A stretch of DNA of 64,000 nucleotides from Gracilibacillus boraciitolerans JCM 21714 (GCF_000521485.1 NZ_BAVS01000014.1:1-64000), one strand, 5' to 3'; counted from the first letter of the stretch, positions 10,554-21,982 are shown. Numbers and translations: made by a program. Notes: generated by a model not told the origin, from the sequence alone.

Positions 10554-11701
10554 CTATCGTCTCATTTTCGGATCTAACGCATCTCGCATACCGTCAGCAA
10601 GAATATTAAACCCAATCATCAATAAGGAAATAATTACAGCTGGAAATAATAACATATAAGGAAATACCCGATAATCATCAAAAGCTGTATCAATCAACGT
10701 TCCAAGCGAAGCATATGGTGGTTGTAAACCTAAGCCAATAAAGCTCAAAAATGCTTCAAAGAAAATGGCACTAGGAATCGTAAACATGGTATTAATAATA
10801 ATGATACTCGTCACATTTGGTATTAAGTGTTTGGTTAAAATGCGTTTATCACTGGCTCCTAACGTTCGAGCTGCCAGGATAAATTCCTGATTCTTTAATT
10901 TTAATACTTGTCCCCCCCTTACGATCCGTGCATACCAATCCAACCAGTTATGGTTAATGCAATCGTAATGGCTATCAAACCTGGATCTAATAACATGATA
11001 AATAAAATAACTACCACTAAATTTGGTATTCCTGATAATACCTCGATAATTCGCTGCATAATATTATCGGTACGTCCGCCATAATATCCAGAAATCCCAC
11101 CATAAAAGACGCCAACTACCATATCGATCAAGGCAGCAAGAAAGCCAATGTATAAGGAAATTTGTGTACCTTTCCATATTCTTGTCCAGAGATCCCGTCC
11201 CATACTGTCTGTTCCAAACCAATAGTATTGATCTTCAAGTCCTCTAGCTGCATAAATATCTACTTCCATTGCGACGGTTAAATAATCACTTTCGCTTTCT
11301 TCTTTCGTGACCACTACTTCTGTGTCTTGGATATATAGTTCCTCTATTTTATAAGCTTCTAACCCTTTGCTTATTGCTTCTTCTTTACTGGTTCCTTGTA
11401 CTTCATAGGTTTGCTTTCCATCTAATCCTAACCATTCCAACCCTTGTACTTTAGGTGGAAGATAGGCTAAATCATAATTCGCCTCATCAAAATCATACGT
11501 ATTCATTAATGGTCCTATCAGTGCAAGTAAAACGATAAAAACTAATACGATTAAGCCAGAAATTGCACCTTTATTTTTACTAAGTCTTAACCAAGCATCC
11601 TTCCAATACGAGAGCTGAGGACGTGTGAGTTCTTCGCCAGCGTCTTCTTCTATTTCAATACGCCGAAACTTTTCTGGATGATATTTCTTCTTATTATCCA
11701 T
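10554..11701 (-). CDS. oppC: Oligopeptide ABC transporter permease OppC, one frameshift as sequenced
   Basis: Inner-membrane permease. The first part (start ATG 11701) has a cytosolic N-terminus, TM1 (GAISGLIVLVFIVLLALIG) and a long extracytoplasmic region before FGTDSMGRDLWTR, then BPD-transporter spans. It ends prematurely at GWIGMHGS; the rest (ARIVRGGQVLKLKNQEF... to 10554) is in another frame. Restoring one G in TATGCACGG (near 10930) gives GWIGMARIVRG, the family sequence. Corrected length is about 382 residues, some 75 longer than B. subtilis OppC, because of an insertion between TM1 and FGTD. The ATG overlaps the oppB stop (TAATG). Confidence 0.9.
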
Positions 11702-12634
11702 TAGTCCTTCCCTCCATTTATCCGAATTCTTGGATCGATCAATCCATAAAGTAGATCAACAATTAAAATAACAACAACAAATAAAACAGAGAACAGCAAG
11801 GTTGTGCCCATTATGACAGGATAATCATTGACACTAATCGAACGTACGAATTGTTCCCCGATACCTGGTACAGCAAAAATTTGTTCGATTACTAAAGTTC
11901 CCGTCATTAAACTTACTGTCATTGGTCCTAATATCGTAATTACTGGAATTAATGCATTTCTAAGAGCATGTTTAAACATAATGGCATTACTGGAAACACC
12001 TTTTGCTCGTGCCAATTCAATATAATCAGACCCTAATACTTCAAGCATTTCTGTACGCATAAACCTTGCACAAATAGCCATGGGGAAAATCATCAAAGCA
12101 ATCGTTGGCAGCACCGTATAAATTGGGCTTTCCCAAAAGGATGGTGGAAAAATTCTCCATTTAACAGCTAAGTAATATTGTAATAGACCTGCAAACACAA
12201 AAGAAGGAATAGATATACCAATAACTGCGATAACGTTTGATATATAATCCATCCAGGTATTATGTCTTATTGCAGCTATCATACCTAGCATAATCCCCCA
12301 GAATTGCACCAATGATTAAAGCTTGTGCACCTAATTGTGCAGATGGCCCTAAACGATCTAATATTATGTCTGTTACTGCTCGATTATTATATTGAAATGA
12401 CACGCCTAAATCGCCTTGTACCATATTTGCTATATATTTGGCATATTGAACAACTACAGGTTCATTCAATCCATATTTATCCATCAATATTTCTTCTTGT
12501 GCTTCCGTCATTTTGCCACCGAGATCATTAAATGGAGAACCGGGTAGAATTTGCATTAAGAAAAAAGTTGCTGATGCAATAATAAACAATGTAATAATCA
12601 TATATACAATTCGTTGTGCAATATATTTAATCAT
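11701..12634 (-). CDS. oppB: Oligopeptide ABC transporter permease OppB, one frameshift as sequenced
   Basis: Inner-membrane permease of about 310 residues after correction. The N-terminal span is YIAQRIVYMIITLFIIASATFF; the C-terminal part has the EAA-like loop YIELARAKGVSSNAIMFKHALRNALIPV. The frame breaks at a run of 5 C (12276-12280): 4 would read GAILGIMLGMIAAIRHN continuously. Start ATG 12634; upstream is a G run serving as SD, now 7 long. It is preceded by a hairpin separating it from oppA, so permease and ATPase genes may be expressed below the binding protein. Confidence 0.9.
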
Positions 12635-12673
12635 ACATTTACACCCCCCCAATTTTCATAATTTTCTTAAAAC

Positions 12674-12740
12674 TTAAAGAAAAGGCAAAAGGAGTATAGG
12701 CTTTATCATTTTAGATAGCTATACTCCCTTGCCGATAAAG
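12674..12740 (-). terminator. oppA-oppB intercistronic terminator
   Basis: Long stem GGCAAAAGGAGTATAG (12684-12699) with CTATACTCCCTTGCC (12719-12733), followed on the minus strand by a T-rich tail. Its position between the binding-protein gene and the permease genes suggests partial termination that gives an OppA excess. Confidence 0.8.
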
Positions 12741-12759
12741 TTATTATTACCATTAATAA

Positions 12760-14436
12760 TTATTCAATATCAATGTACTTGTAACTGTAATTATTACCAA
12801 ATGGATTAAAGTGGTCATAACCCTTTACATTATCTTTTGTTAAAACAGTTGTTTTTCGTTGCATAACGGGGGGGGCAATAACAGCCTCTTCTAAAGCGAT
12901 TTTTTCAGCTTTTTGCATTTCTTCAAAACGAGCAACCGGTTCAGTTGCTAATTCACCTTTTACTGATTTTACAATCTCATCATACTCTTCATTCGAGTAG
13001 GCAACATCATTGTTCTCACCATCAGTCACCCATAAATCAATAAAAGAAATGGCATCTTTATAATCTGGGCCCCAACCTGAGGCAGCTAGATCAAAATCTT
13101 TATCTCTCATTAAGTCTAATTGTTGTGCCCAGGGAACATTAACCGTTTTGATAGATAGCCCTTCTAAGTTACTTTCTAGCTCTGTCTTCATGAACTCAGT
13201 AATCGTTTTGGCCACATCATCGTCTCCACCTAAGAAACTTAAAGTTACTTCTTCAAAATTTAATTCTTCTTTTGCTTTATTCCATAATTCCTGGGCTGCT
13301 TCCTTATCATAGCTTAATACATCATTTCCTTGTTGGAAGTCTTCCCCAGTTTCAGGATGTTCTGTTAGACCGGTGGGAACAAAGTAATCAACTGGAACAG
13401 AGTCATTACCATATGCTACATCAATGTATGCTTGTTTATCAAATGCCTTGGCAATAGCTTTTCTGAAGTTCAAATTTTGCATTTTATCACTATTTTCTAA
13501 GGATGCTTGATTCATTTTTATCCAGAAAATGGTAGATTATGTTAAAGACTGATAATCTGGACTTGTTTGATTATCTTTTACTTGTGCACCAGAAAGCGTT
13601 ACACGATCTAATTCTCCTACTTCATAGTTAGATAACCTAGTATCGGCATCTTTTACAACCTTAACATTAATTGCATTTAAATTTACATTGTCTGCATCCC
13701 AATAACTCTCATTCTTTTCAACCTTCCAACCCTCTTCTGCACTCCAAGAAGTCATTTTGAAAGGTCCATTAGAAAGAATATTTTCGGGTGATAAAGAAAA
13801 GTCATCTCCTTGTTCTTCTACAAAATCTTGATTTAAAGGTAAAAAGTTTGAATTGATTACATAGGATTCAAAATATGGTAAAGGACCTTCCAACTCTACT
13901 ACAAATGTATAATCATCCGGTGCACTAACACCTAATTCTTCAGGTTCCATATCACCAGCAAAGATAGCTTCTGAGTTTTCTATCTTGCCACTCATTAAAT
14001 AATTTCCATAAAAAGATCCATTATCTGGATCTGTTGCACGTTGCCATCCATAGACAAAATCATTTGCTGTAACAGGGTCTCCATTTTCCCATTGTGCATC
14101 TTCGCGTAAATGGAATGTATATGTAGTGCCATCTTCACTTACTTCTGTTTCATCCTTATTTGCAATACCTGAAACAATCTCTCCTCCAGGTGCTTGACGA
14201 TATAATCCTTCATATACTGTATCAATCCATTGCGTCGATACGTTATCTTCAGTCAAGATTGGATCCATTGTTGGAATGTCTGAAGGTGATGAAATATTCA
14301 ACACTTTTTCTTCCTTAGATTCTTGTGTATCATCACCTGCATCTTCCTCCGTGTTATCGTTTCCAGTCGAACACGCCGAAAGTACTAACCCTAATAATAA
14401 AGCCAATACGATTAAAATCCATTTACTTTGTCTCAT
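12760..14436 (-). CDS. oppA: Oligopeptide-binding lipoprotein OppA, in-frame stop as sequenced
   Basis: SBP_bac_5 family extracytoplasmic peptide-binding lipoprotein. The signal peptide and lipobox (LVLSAC) are at residues 14-22 and the mature protein begins CSTGNDNTEED. The frame is open to a TAA at 13537-13539, then continues in the SAME frame as STIFWIKMNQASLENSDK to 12760. One substitution, probably GAA to TAA, therefore splits it; no indel is involved. Total 558 codons plus stop, usual OppA length. An 8-C run near 12868 adds a Pro (IAPPVMQ). Confidence 0.9.
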
Positions 14437-14509
14437 TTTTCTGTAACCCCCCCCTTGATATTTATTTTATTTAAATAAAGACAAAACTCACAATTGGTAT
14501 TATACAGGG

Positions 14510-14524
14510 AATTTTCAAACAATT
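14510..14524 (-). promoter_or_regulatory. CodY-box-like site upstream of oppA
   Basis: AATTTTCAAACAATT matches the CodY consensus AATTTTCWGAAAATT at 13 of 15 positions. It lies about 75 bases upstream of the oppA start. A second, weaker match is at about 14568-14582. Peptide-transport operons are common CodY targets; this is a sequence match only. Confidence 0.4.
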
Positions 14525-14713
14525 CACTATAATTTTAGTCTTTTTTCGACAAATTACTTTATTTTCAGTTAATTAAGTAATAAAAATGAATATTTAGACT
14601 TATAATCTCAAAAATTTTTTAATCATCTGATTTTTCCTAATTTTCTAATACTTCTAGAAATTGAAGTTACCTAAAAAAAAGAGATAATATGATAAAAAGG
14701 AGATCTGATATCT

Positions 14714-15082
14714 ATGCAGAAACTTAAAAAACATCTATTACTTTTCATCATCCATTTAATAGTATGTCTTTTTCTTATATTTTTATTTCATGAAAGTCTT
14801 ACATTACTTGTTTTAATTAATTTTTTATTTTATCTAACCATTTTCTACTTACTTATTGGATTATACTTATATGTGATGTCTCGACAATTCTTTGACATCA
14901 CCGCAAAAGGCTTTAGAAGAGTGTTTTCAGGCCGATCGAAAACAAAAGACTTGGATGAGTTAGCAGAAAGCCGAAAACTGCCATCTGAAAAAGTTAATAA
15001 AGCCTGGATTTCCTTCTTTCTTATACAGGGAAGTTTACTTATTTTTAGTATGATCCTCCTCTTGGTTTTCTATTATTATTAG
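14714..15082 (+). CDS. Small membrane protein, DUF3899-like
   Basis: 122 residues. Two N-terminal spans (about residues 8-30 and 33-55) are followed by a basic cytosolic segment with RRVFSGRSKTKDLDELAES, then a C-terminal span (about 98-120). Layout matches DUF3899 proteins found near trpS in Bacillaceae. SD AAGGAGAT lies upstream of the ATG. Function unknown. It stands alone on the plus strand between the divergent opp operon and the trpS leader. Confidence 0.65.
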   Translation: MQKLKKHLLLFIIHLIVCLFLIFLFHESLTLLVLINFLFYLTIFYLLIGLYLYVMSRQFFDITAKGFRRVFSGRSKTKDLDELAESRKLPSEKVNKAWISFFLIQGSLLIFSMILLLVFYYY

Positions 15083-15164
15083 AACTTGAAAAATTATGAA
15101 TAATTTTATATACTTTACTAAAGTATGATTAAAATTGAATTTACCTTTTATTAATAAAGTATAA

Positions 15165-15410
15165 TAAAAGACTTTACGAATAGAGAGATGAAAGTCGGAG
15201 TACTTCTTTACCAATAGTTCAAGAGAGCCTATATTGCTGCGAGTAGGTACTATGTGAAGAAGGAATTGGAGACTTTTGTTACATATTTTTCTATGTTGAC
15301 TAGGCATTAACTAGCGAAACAAGTGATCACAGAAATTGTGATAACAAGGGTGGCACCGCGGTTCATTCGTCCCTTAATAATAGGGAATAGAATGAGCTTT
15401 TTTATGTAAA
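15165..15410 (+). ncRNA. T-box riboswitch, tryptophan, upstream of trpS
   Basis: Stem I base AAAGTC (about 15190) with GACTTT (15270-15276). The specifier loop 3' strand GAATTGGA places TGG (15267-15269) as the specifier codon, matching tRNA-Trp. AGAGAG and AGTA elements lie in stem I. The T-box core GGTGGCACCGCGG begins at 15350, followed by a terminator with CATTC/GAATG stem and a T run to 15406. Uncharged tRNA-Trp should stabilise the antiterminator and switch on trpS. Confidence 0.93.
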
Positions 15411-15439
15411 AAAATAAACATTTAGTAAAACAGAGGTGA

Positions 15440-16450
<1,011 letters not shown>

Positions 16451-16454
16451 GAAG

Positions 16455-16490
16455 TAAGGCACATTATGTAATCTCACATAATGTGCCTTT
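16455..16490. terminator. trpS terminator
   Basis: 14-bp stem AAGGCACATTATGT (16456-16469) with ACATAATGTGCCTT (16476-16489), then T-rich. It lies between convergent trpS and yjbA. Confidence 0.9.
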
Positions 16491-16499
16491 TATCTATAT

Positions 16500-17259
16500 T
16501 CATGATCGTAAAGATGTTGTGGAATAGGGTGGATGTTCTCTTTCCCATATATCTTCGTAAAAGGTTTGGCCTTTGATAATTTGCTTACAAAATATTTCAT
16601 GTTTAACACTCCAGCCATTAACTACCTCTTGATAAAGCTTTTTCCAGGCCTGCTCAAAAGACATATCCTTAATCTTTGCATAGTTCTCAGGACACCACTC
16701 TGTTAACCAATACCTGACTTCTTCAATCCGATTACTAACTTCTAATTGATCAAGTGCAATCATCAATAATTGCTTTAATTGTCGTTCTTTTCTTGTTAAT
16801 CCTATCATGTACTCCTGTGGAAGAGATAATATATGAAATTCCTTATCTGTATGATTAGAAACTTCATAGCATTTTGCAGTCCGTCCTTGAATTAAGTCTA
16901 AGACTAATCCTTCCTGCCGAGGTATTAATCTGCTTTTTCGAATTGGTATATGGTAGCCCATCGTATCAAATGCTAATATTGACTTTCCATTCGTTACAAT
17001 ACAAGCATAGTCTAAAGCTTTTCGTTCTTGATTTTTTCTAATGTATCCTCGCTGATAAATTTGATCTAACATGGCTTGGGGGAATATCTTGCAAGTCATT
17101 TTCGATATACTGAAAGGTGTGGTCATCGATGAAAAGTATTGGAGCTTGATCAAGTATTTCGATTCCATCAGATTTTCTCCATTCGTGAAAAGAACAAATA
17201 TTATAGCCATTTTCTTCTCCTTCGAACCAGTTAACCCATACATCATGTATATATAACAT
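16500..17259 (-). CDS. yjbA: UPF0736 protein YjbA, one frameshift as sequenced
   Basis: Conserved Bacillaceae protein of unknown function, about 252 residues when corrected. The N-terminal part [20 protein letters not shown] through [11 protein letters not shown] lies in one frame. The remainder ([15 protein letters not shown]... to 16500) lies in another. The break is a 5-G run at 17068-17072 (4 gives IPQAML). The start is ATG 17259; the upstream extension lacks support. As in B. subtilis it neighbours trpS, but here the two converge. Confidence 0.85.
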
Positions 17260-17336
17260 ATGACGAACCCTCACTTTTACTAATCTGTTTATCCAACAGT
17301 ATGACCATATAAGGATAATTTATTCTTTTCTTGTTA

Positions 17337-17549
17337 TTATTTAACAGAAAAAAGTGATATTTTTTGTACTGCAATTCCCATAATAACAATACCTGCCAAA
17401 AAAAAATAACACTCTACTTTACTTTGAATAACAGCGAGGTAATCAATAAATGTTAGACCTGCAGGAATAAAGTTTAAATATAGAATAATCGATATGCCAC
17501 CGGAAATAGATAATCCAAAACCGACTAGAAAAAACAGAATATAAATCAC
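17337..17549 (-). CDS. Small two-span membrane protein, unknown
   Basis: 70 residues with two hydrophobic segments (about residues 2-27 and 48-64) and a Lys-rich end. No family recognised. It lies between fabF and yjbA on the same strand as both. Start supported only weakly (AAGGGGCGG about 14 bases upstream). Could be a real small membrane protein; nothing suggests a function. Confidence 0.5.
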   Translation of the reverse strand: MIYILFFLVGFGLSISGGISIILYLNFIPAGLTFIDYLAVIQSKVECYFFLAGIVIMGIAVQKISLFSVK

Positions 17550-17844
17550 CTGAAACCGCCCCTTATCCGTTTATAAGAGTATATGTACAAGCTATCGATC
17601 TATTACAAAACATCTTAAATTCAATTGAAATTACTTCACATAAGGAAGATGATGCGCACTAACTGATGAGGTAATTATGACTTGACTGTACTGCACACAA
17701 TCTTCCTTATATTCATTAAATAAGTTATATTTCATGTGATTTTAAGTGGCTTTATTTTGCACTTACTCAGTCTTTTGGCGTTGTTATCTCATAAAAAAGT
17801 AGCAGTAAAGCAATATGCTTCACTGCTACTTTTTCCAAATGTTT
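17550..17844. other. Intergenic region downstream of fabF
   Basis: 295 bases with no convincing gene. It holds the fabF terminator at its right end and otherwise AT-rich sequence without clear hairpins. Confidence 0.6.
17794..17834 (-). terminator. fabF terminator
   Basis: AAAAAGTAGCAGT (17794-17806) with ACTGCTACTTTTT (17822-17834), stem extended by AAGC/GCTT with one bulge, U tract on the minus strand. Confidence 0.85.
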
Positions 17845-19083
17845 TTATTGATATTTTTTAAATGCTAATGTGACATTATGGCCACCGAAGCCTAATGAGT
17901 TACTGATCGCAATATTTACTTCCTTTTCAATAGCTTTATTTGGTACGTAATGAAGATCACATGCTTCATCAGGTGTCTCATAATTAATCGTTGGAGGTAA
18001 TATACTGTGCTGAATCGCTTTTACACAGGCTATTGCTTCCACAGCACCAGCTGCACCTAGTAAATGTCCTGTCATAGATTTCGTTGAAGAGACATTTAAT
18101 TGATAGGCATAATCTTTAAATACTGTCTTAATTGCTTGCGTTTCAAACGAATCATTGTATTCTGTGCTTGTACCATGGGCATTAATGTAGTCAACATCTT
18201 CCGATGAAACGCCTGCATCCTCGATTGCCTGTTGCATCGCACGTGCAGCGCCTTCCCCTTCTGGAGCAGGAGACGTAATATGGTAAGCATCACCTGACGC
18301 GCATATCCCACAATCTCAGCATAAATAGTGGCATCGCGTTTTAGTGCAGATTCCAGTGATTCAATTACAAGAATACCAGCTCCTTCACCCATTACAAAAC
18401 CATCACGATTTTTATCAAACGGGCGACTGGCTGTTTTTGGATCGTCATTAAATGACAATGCTTTTGCGGTAGAGAATCCTGCAAAAGACATAGAAGTTAA
18501 GGGTGCCTCCGCACCACCTGTTATCATATAATCCGCATCACCACGTTCAATTACTTTATATGCATCTCCGATTGAATTAGCTCCTGAAGCACAAGCTGTA
18601 ACCGAACAGTTATTAATCCCCCTTCGCTCCTAATTGAATGGAAACCTGTCCAGCTGCCATATCCGGAATTAACATTGGTACAAAAAATGGGCTAACTCGA
18701 CGATAACCTTTTTCCATGAATTTTCTAAACTGCTCGTCATAAGTTGTCATACCACCTATACCAGATCCAATCCAAACACCTACACGAGGAGCAATCTCGT
18801 CGGTTATGTCAAGCTTGGCGTCCTCTACCGCCATCTTGGCAGCAGCCACTGCATATTGGGTAAATAAGTCCATTCTTTTTGTTTCTTTTTTTTCCATATA
18901 TTTCGTTGGATCCCAATCTTTTATTTCTCCAGCAACTTTCGCAGGAAAATCATCTTTGTTTACTTTCGTAACATAATCAATCCCAGAAGTACCTGATTTT
19001 AAATGATCCCAAAATTGAGTAACATTATTGCCTAACGGTGTGATAGCACCCATTCCAGTGATAACCACTCTATTTTTATCCAT
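17845..19083 (-). CDS. fabF: 3-oxoacyl-ACP synthase II FabF, two frameshifts as sequenced
   Basis: Elongating condensing enzyme of type II fatty acid synthesis. Three pieces of one 412-residue protein. Residues 1-156 end at QLGAKG. The middle piece begins [14 protein letters not shown] with the active-site Cys. The C-terminal piece carries NAHGTST and KSMTGHLLG with both catalytic His. Break 1 is a 5-C run at 18608-18612 (4 restores frame). Break 2, near 18299, needs one G in TATGCGCG (giving GYGASGDAYH). Normally essential, so the breaks are probably not real or the copy is not functional. Follows fabH with a 19-base gap and an SD (GGAGG). Confidence 0.93.
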
Positions 19084-19101
19084 AATGTTTTCCTCCTTTT
19101 T

Positions 19102-20043
19102 CTACTTTCCCCCCCATTTTAGCGCGACAGCGCCCCCCCATGTTAGTCCTCCACCGAACCCTACTAGAACTACTAAATCATTTTCTTTAATTTTACCGTT
19201 TTTTACTCCCTCAGACAATGCAATAGGTATGGACGCAGCTGAAGTGTTACCATATTTATTTACATTAACTGCCATGCGGTCTTCCGCAATTCCTAACCGC
19301 TGTCTGGCTGCTTCCATAATCCGAATGTTTGCCTGATGCGGTATTAAATAATCAACATCTTCTTTATGATATCCTGCCTTCTCAACAACATGTACAGACG
19401 ATTCAGGCATCTGCCTTACAGCAAATTTAAATACTTCTCTGCCATTCATAAAAATATGATCTTCTTTTTGGGCTAGATACTGACCACCACTACCATCTGC
19501 TCCTAACTCAAAGGACAATACGCCTCTCTCTTCGCTTACAGGTCCCATTATAGCAGCTCCTGCACCATCACCAAACAAGACACATGTATTACGATCGCTC
19601 CAATCGGTAATTTTGGATAATTTTTCAGCGCCAATTATTAGGATGTATTTATAATCTCCTGTTTCGATAAATTGTTTTGCTGTTATTACTCCATACATAA
19701 ATCCGGCACACGCAGCACTTATATCCATAGCGGCTGCATTTTTTGCTCCTAGCCGTTCCTGTAATTTACAGGAAACCGTCGGAAAGGGCTGATCAGGAGT
19801 GACAGTTGCCACTAAAATAAGATCAAGATCTTCTCCGGTAATATTAGCCTCTTGTAATGCTTGTTCTGCTGCTTTAAATGCCAAATCTGATGTATCTTCA
19901 TTATCTACTGCTATTCTTCTTTCTTCTATACCGGTTCTGGTTCGAATCCATTCATCATTTGTATCTACTATTTGTTCCATATCTTTATTCGTTACTATTT
20001 TTGCCGGTACAAAATGACCTGTACCTAAAATACCTGCTTTCAT
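19102..20043 (-). CDS. fabH: 3-oxoacyl-ACP synthase III FabH
   Basis: Initiates fatty acid synthesis by condensing acyl-CoA with malonyl-ACP; 313 residues. Catalytic triad visible: Cys in ISAACAGF (about residue 112), His in IPHQANIRI and Asn in [13 protein letters not shown] 20043 is preceded by GAGGAAGGATAATA. Upstream is a FapR-like operator. Two 7-C runs (19109 and 19133) near the C-terminus add Gly residues: [14 protein letters not shown] where the family has WGA and WGK. First gene of a fabH-fabF operon. Confidence 0.95.
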   Translation of the reverse strand: MKAGILGTGHFVPAKIVTNKDMEQIVDTNDEWIRTRTGIEERRIAVDNEDTSDLAFKAAEQALQEANITGEDLDLILVATVTPDQPFPTVSCKLQERLGAKNAAAMDISAACAGFMYGVITAKQFIETGDYKYILIIGAEKLSKITDWSDRNTCVLFGDGAGAAIMGPVSEERGVLSFELGADGSGGQYLAQKEDHIFMNGREVFKFAVRQMPESSVHVVEKAGYHKEDVDYLIPHQANIRIMEAARQRLGIAEDRMAVNVNKYGNTSAASIPIALSEGVKNGKIKENDLVVLVGFGGGLTWGGAVALKWGGK

Positions 20044-20078
20044 TATTATCCTTCCTCTCAAAGGAATTGTTATCAATT

Positions 20079-20097
20079 ATTAAGACTTGGTACTAAT
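20079..20097 (-). promoter_or_regulatory. FapR operator candidate upstream of fabH
   Basis: ATTAAGACTTGGTACTAAT on the plus strand differs at one position from the FapR operator (reverse complement of ATTAGTACCTAGTCTTAAT). It sits 36 bases upstream of the fabH start, directly after TATAAA-like -10 and TTGAAA -35 elements on the minus strand (20100-20130). FapR represses fatty acid genes until malonyl-CoA accumulates; fapR itself is not in the window. Confidence 0.8.
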
Positions 20098-20198
20098 TTT
20101 ATAGTATACGATATTTTTTTTCAAGTTTTATTTATTACTACATTTGCCCAATCACCTTAAGACAGGATGCATACCGTGTAGTATTGGAGGAATTTAAA

Positions 20199-20408
20199 AT
20201 GCAAAATAAGAAGTCTGAACTTAACCACTTTGACGAAATGATGTTTGGCAGACGCCAGGCAGAGAATAATAGTACTTCTGAAGAATCAGATAAAACAGAC
20301 GAAACAGATGAATCGTTTGATTTATATCAAACCATTCAATTATTAAATGTCACCTATCAAAAATTATCGCCTTTAAAGAATTTAATCAAAAATCCATTTA
20401 AAAAGTAA
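20199..20408 (+). CDS. Small acidic protein, unknown
   Basis: About 69 residues from ATG 20199 (MQNKKSELNHFDEMMFGRR), SD GGAGGAATTT upstream. It has an acidic Ser/Glu/Asp-rich middle (TSEESDKTDETDESF) and a basic C-terminus (KNLIKNPFKK); no membrane span or known domain. It lies between divergent fabH and convergent med, where B. subtilis has comZ, but it does not resemble ComZ. Likely a genuine small protein given the strong SD and terminator. Confidence 0.6.
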   Translation: MQNKKSELNHFDEMMFGRRQAENNSTSEESDKTDETDESFDLYQTIQLLNVTYQKLSPLKNLIKNPFKK

Positions 20409-20443
20409 GCTAGTTGCTGAATAGTTAACAGCTAGCTTATTCT
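20406..20443. terminator. Terminator between convergent genes
   Basis: TAAGCTAG (20406-20413) with CTAGCTTA (20432-20439), T-rich on the plus strand. It ends the small acidic protein gene and sits at the 3' end of med. Confidence 0.6.
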
Positions 20444-21415
20444 TCATGTGGCAATAAGCCATTTTCAATATAATCTTCGATCACATGATCGAGCTGATCT
20501 TTAAAGTATTCTTTTAAGTGCTCACTATATGGTCCCATCGTAATAACGTCTTCTTTAAATCCAAAATTGTAAATACCACCTTTAACATCACCTTGTTGCA
20601 ATTCTTTGATCGCATATACATATAATTTATCAATATGCTGAATCGTGCTAGTCAGAACAGACTGGCCACCAAGAGCTTGTTGATCATTAACAAATCCAAT
20701 TGAGTAAATCCCATCACTCATAGCATTCTCCACAATTGAGACACTAAAGGCATCCCCCCCGGCAGGATAAATAACATCTGTATTATTACTAAGCATAGCT
20801 CTATAGTACTGCATAGCTAAATCTTTCTCATCCCAATCATTTACAAACTGAATATCAATATGGGCATCACTATTTTGATAGAGCACTCCTTCATAAAACC
20901 CTTCCACTTCAGGCTGCCACTCGTAAGCAGCAATAATACCGACACGGTTCGTTTCAGTCATTTCCCCCTGCGACCATTCCCGCAAAAAAACCCATCGCTA
21001 ACGAGTTAAAATTTAAACTGATTAAATTTTGTGCTGAATATCCACCGTTTACATAAATAAAAAAAATATCTGGATATGAGTCCTGTATCTGATTAAAATA
21101 TTCCCCATACGTACTGCTATGACCTATAATTACCTGGACACCTTTATTAGCAAATTCCTCAACAGCAATATTAACTTGCTGCTGAGTCTGAACTCCTTCA
21201 CGGAAGTAAACGTCCACATTAAATTCTTCCTGAATATCTAATAAACCGCGATACCCCTTATTTCCCCATGTTTGATCATGTATCGTATGCTCGATTAACA
21301 TACCAACACTTTCAATCTTTTCCACACTTGCATTTGTTTGACATCCCGTTAATAAGAATAATGCATTAGAAAAGATAAGAAAGATCATAATGAGCATTGA
21401 CATTTGTTTTTTCAA
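20437..21415 (-). CDS. med: Med-like BMP-family lipoprotein, one frameshift as sequenced
   Basis: PnrA/BMP-type substrate-binding lipoprotein resembling B. subtilis Med, a positive effector of comK expression. Lipobox FLLTGC near residue 26, then VGMLIEHTIHDQTWGNKGYRG. The frame breaks at 20964-20968 (5 C). With 4, MVAGEMTETNRVGIIAAYEW reads through to 20437, giving about 325 residues. A TTG start at 21415 fits GAGGAG 8 bases upstream better than the longer reading. Position upstream of fabH matches med in B. subtilis. A 7-C run at 20754 lies in the AGGD loop. Confidence 0.85.
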
Positions 21416-21433
21416 AATCCGCACTCCTCGCAC

Positions 21434-21741
21434 TGATGGCTTAACGAATATTTTACTCTTAGGACTATTTTATCGCTTACTTTTCTTTCCGTAAACCAAG
21501 AAATCATTACAAATAGATTACAATTGTGAAAAAACACCCAATAAGAATATTAATTTTACAAATATTTTAAATACAATGCTATATTTTTATTTATTTTATG
21601 AAAAAAATTTGATAAACTAAAGTAGATAAAATCTTAATGAAATACATAATTTAATAAAAACCTCCTCAAACGGAGTTTTTCAAACATTTAGTGCCGTAAT
21701 AAGAAAATTATTTTAATCAGAATAGATCGAGAGGTGAAATG
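21434..21741. other. Divergent intergenic region med / yjzD
   Basis: 308 bases, very AT-rich. Holds the divergent promoters and a weak hairpin (CTCC/GGAG flanked by A and T runs) at 21656-21680 followed by T's on the plus strand, possibly a leader terminator ahead of the small membrane gene. No gene seen. Confidence 0.5.
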
Positions 21742-21915
21742 ATGAAGTACTTTGCAACGATTTTTTGGGCGGTTATTGTTTTAACAGTTGTATCCTACGT
21801 ACTAACAAGTATGGGTGGCCAAGCTTTTAACCTAGCTTCAGCTATCTCAGTTGCAGCTGTTTTTGCCATTGCTGCTATTGTTTTAGGAGATGGGATTTTA
21901 AAAGAAGACGAATAA
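21742..21915 (+). CDS. yjzD: YjzD-like small membrane protein (DUF2929)
   Basis: 57 residues from ATG 21742; a second ATG three bases earlier is closer to SD GAGGTG. Two hydrophobic segments (YFATIFWAVIVLTVVSYVL and FNLASAISVAAVFAIAAIVL) separated by MGGQAFN, ending in acidic KEDE. Layout matches DUF2929/YjzD, a two-span protein of unknown role that lies near fabH and med in Bacillaceae. Confidence 0.7.
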   Translation: MKYFATIFWAVIVLTVVSYVLTSMGGQAFNLASAISVAAVFAIAAIVLGDGILKEDE

Positions 21916-21938
21916 TGTTATATTATCATTTCGACTAT

Positions 21939-21982
21939 AAAGATAACCCTTGTCAACAAATATAGTGACAAGGGTTATCTTT
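21939..21982 (+). terminator. yjzD terminator
   Basis: 16-bp perfect stem AAGATAACCCTTGTCA (21940-21955) with TGACAAGGGTTATCTT (21966-21981). Confidence 0.9.

Noticed and set aside
20199-20408. ComZ
   Set aside because: Position suggests it, but the sequence and length pattern do not resemble ComZ.
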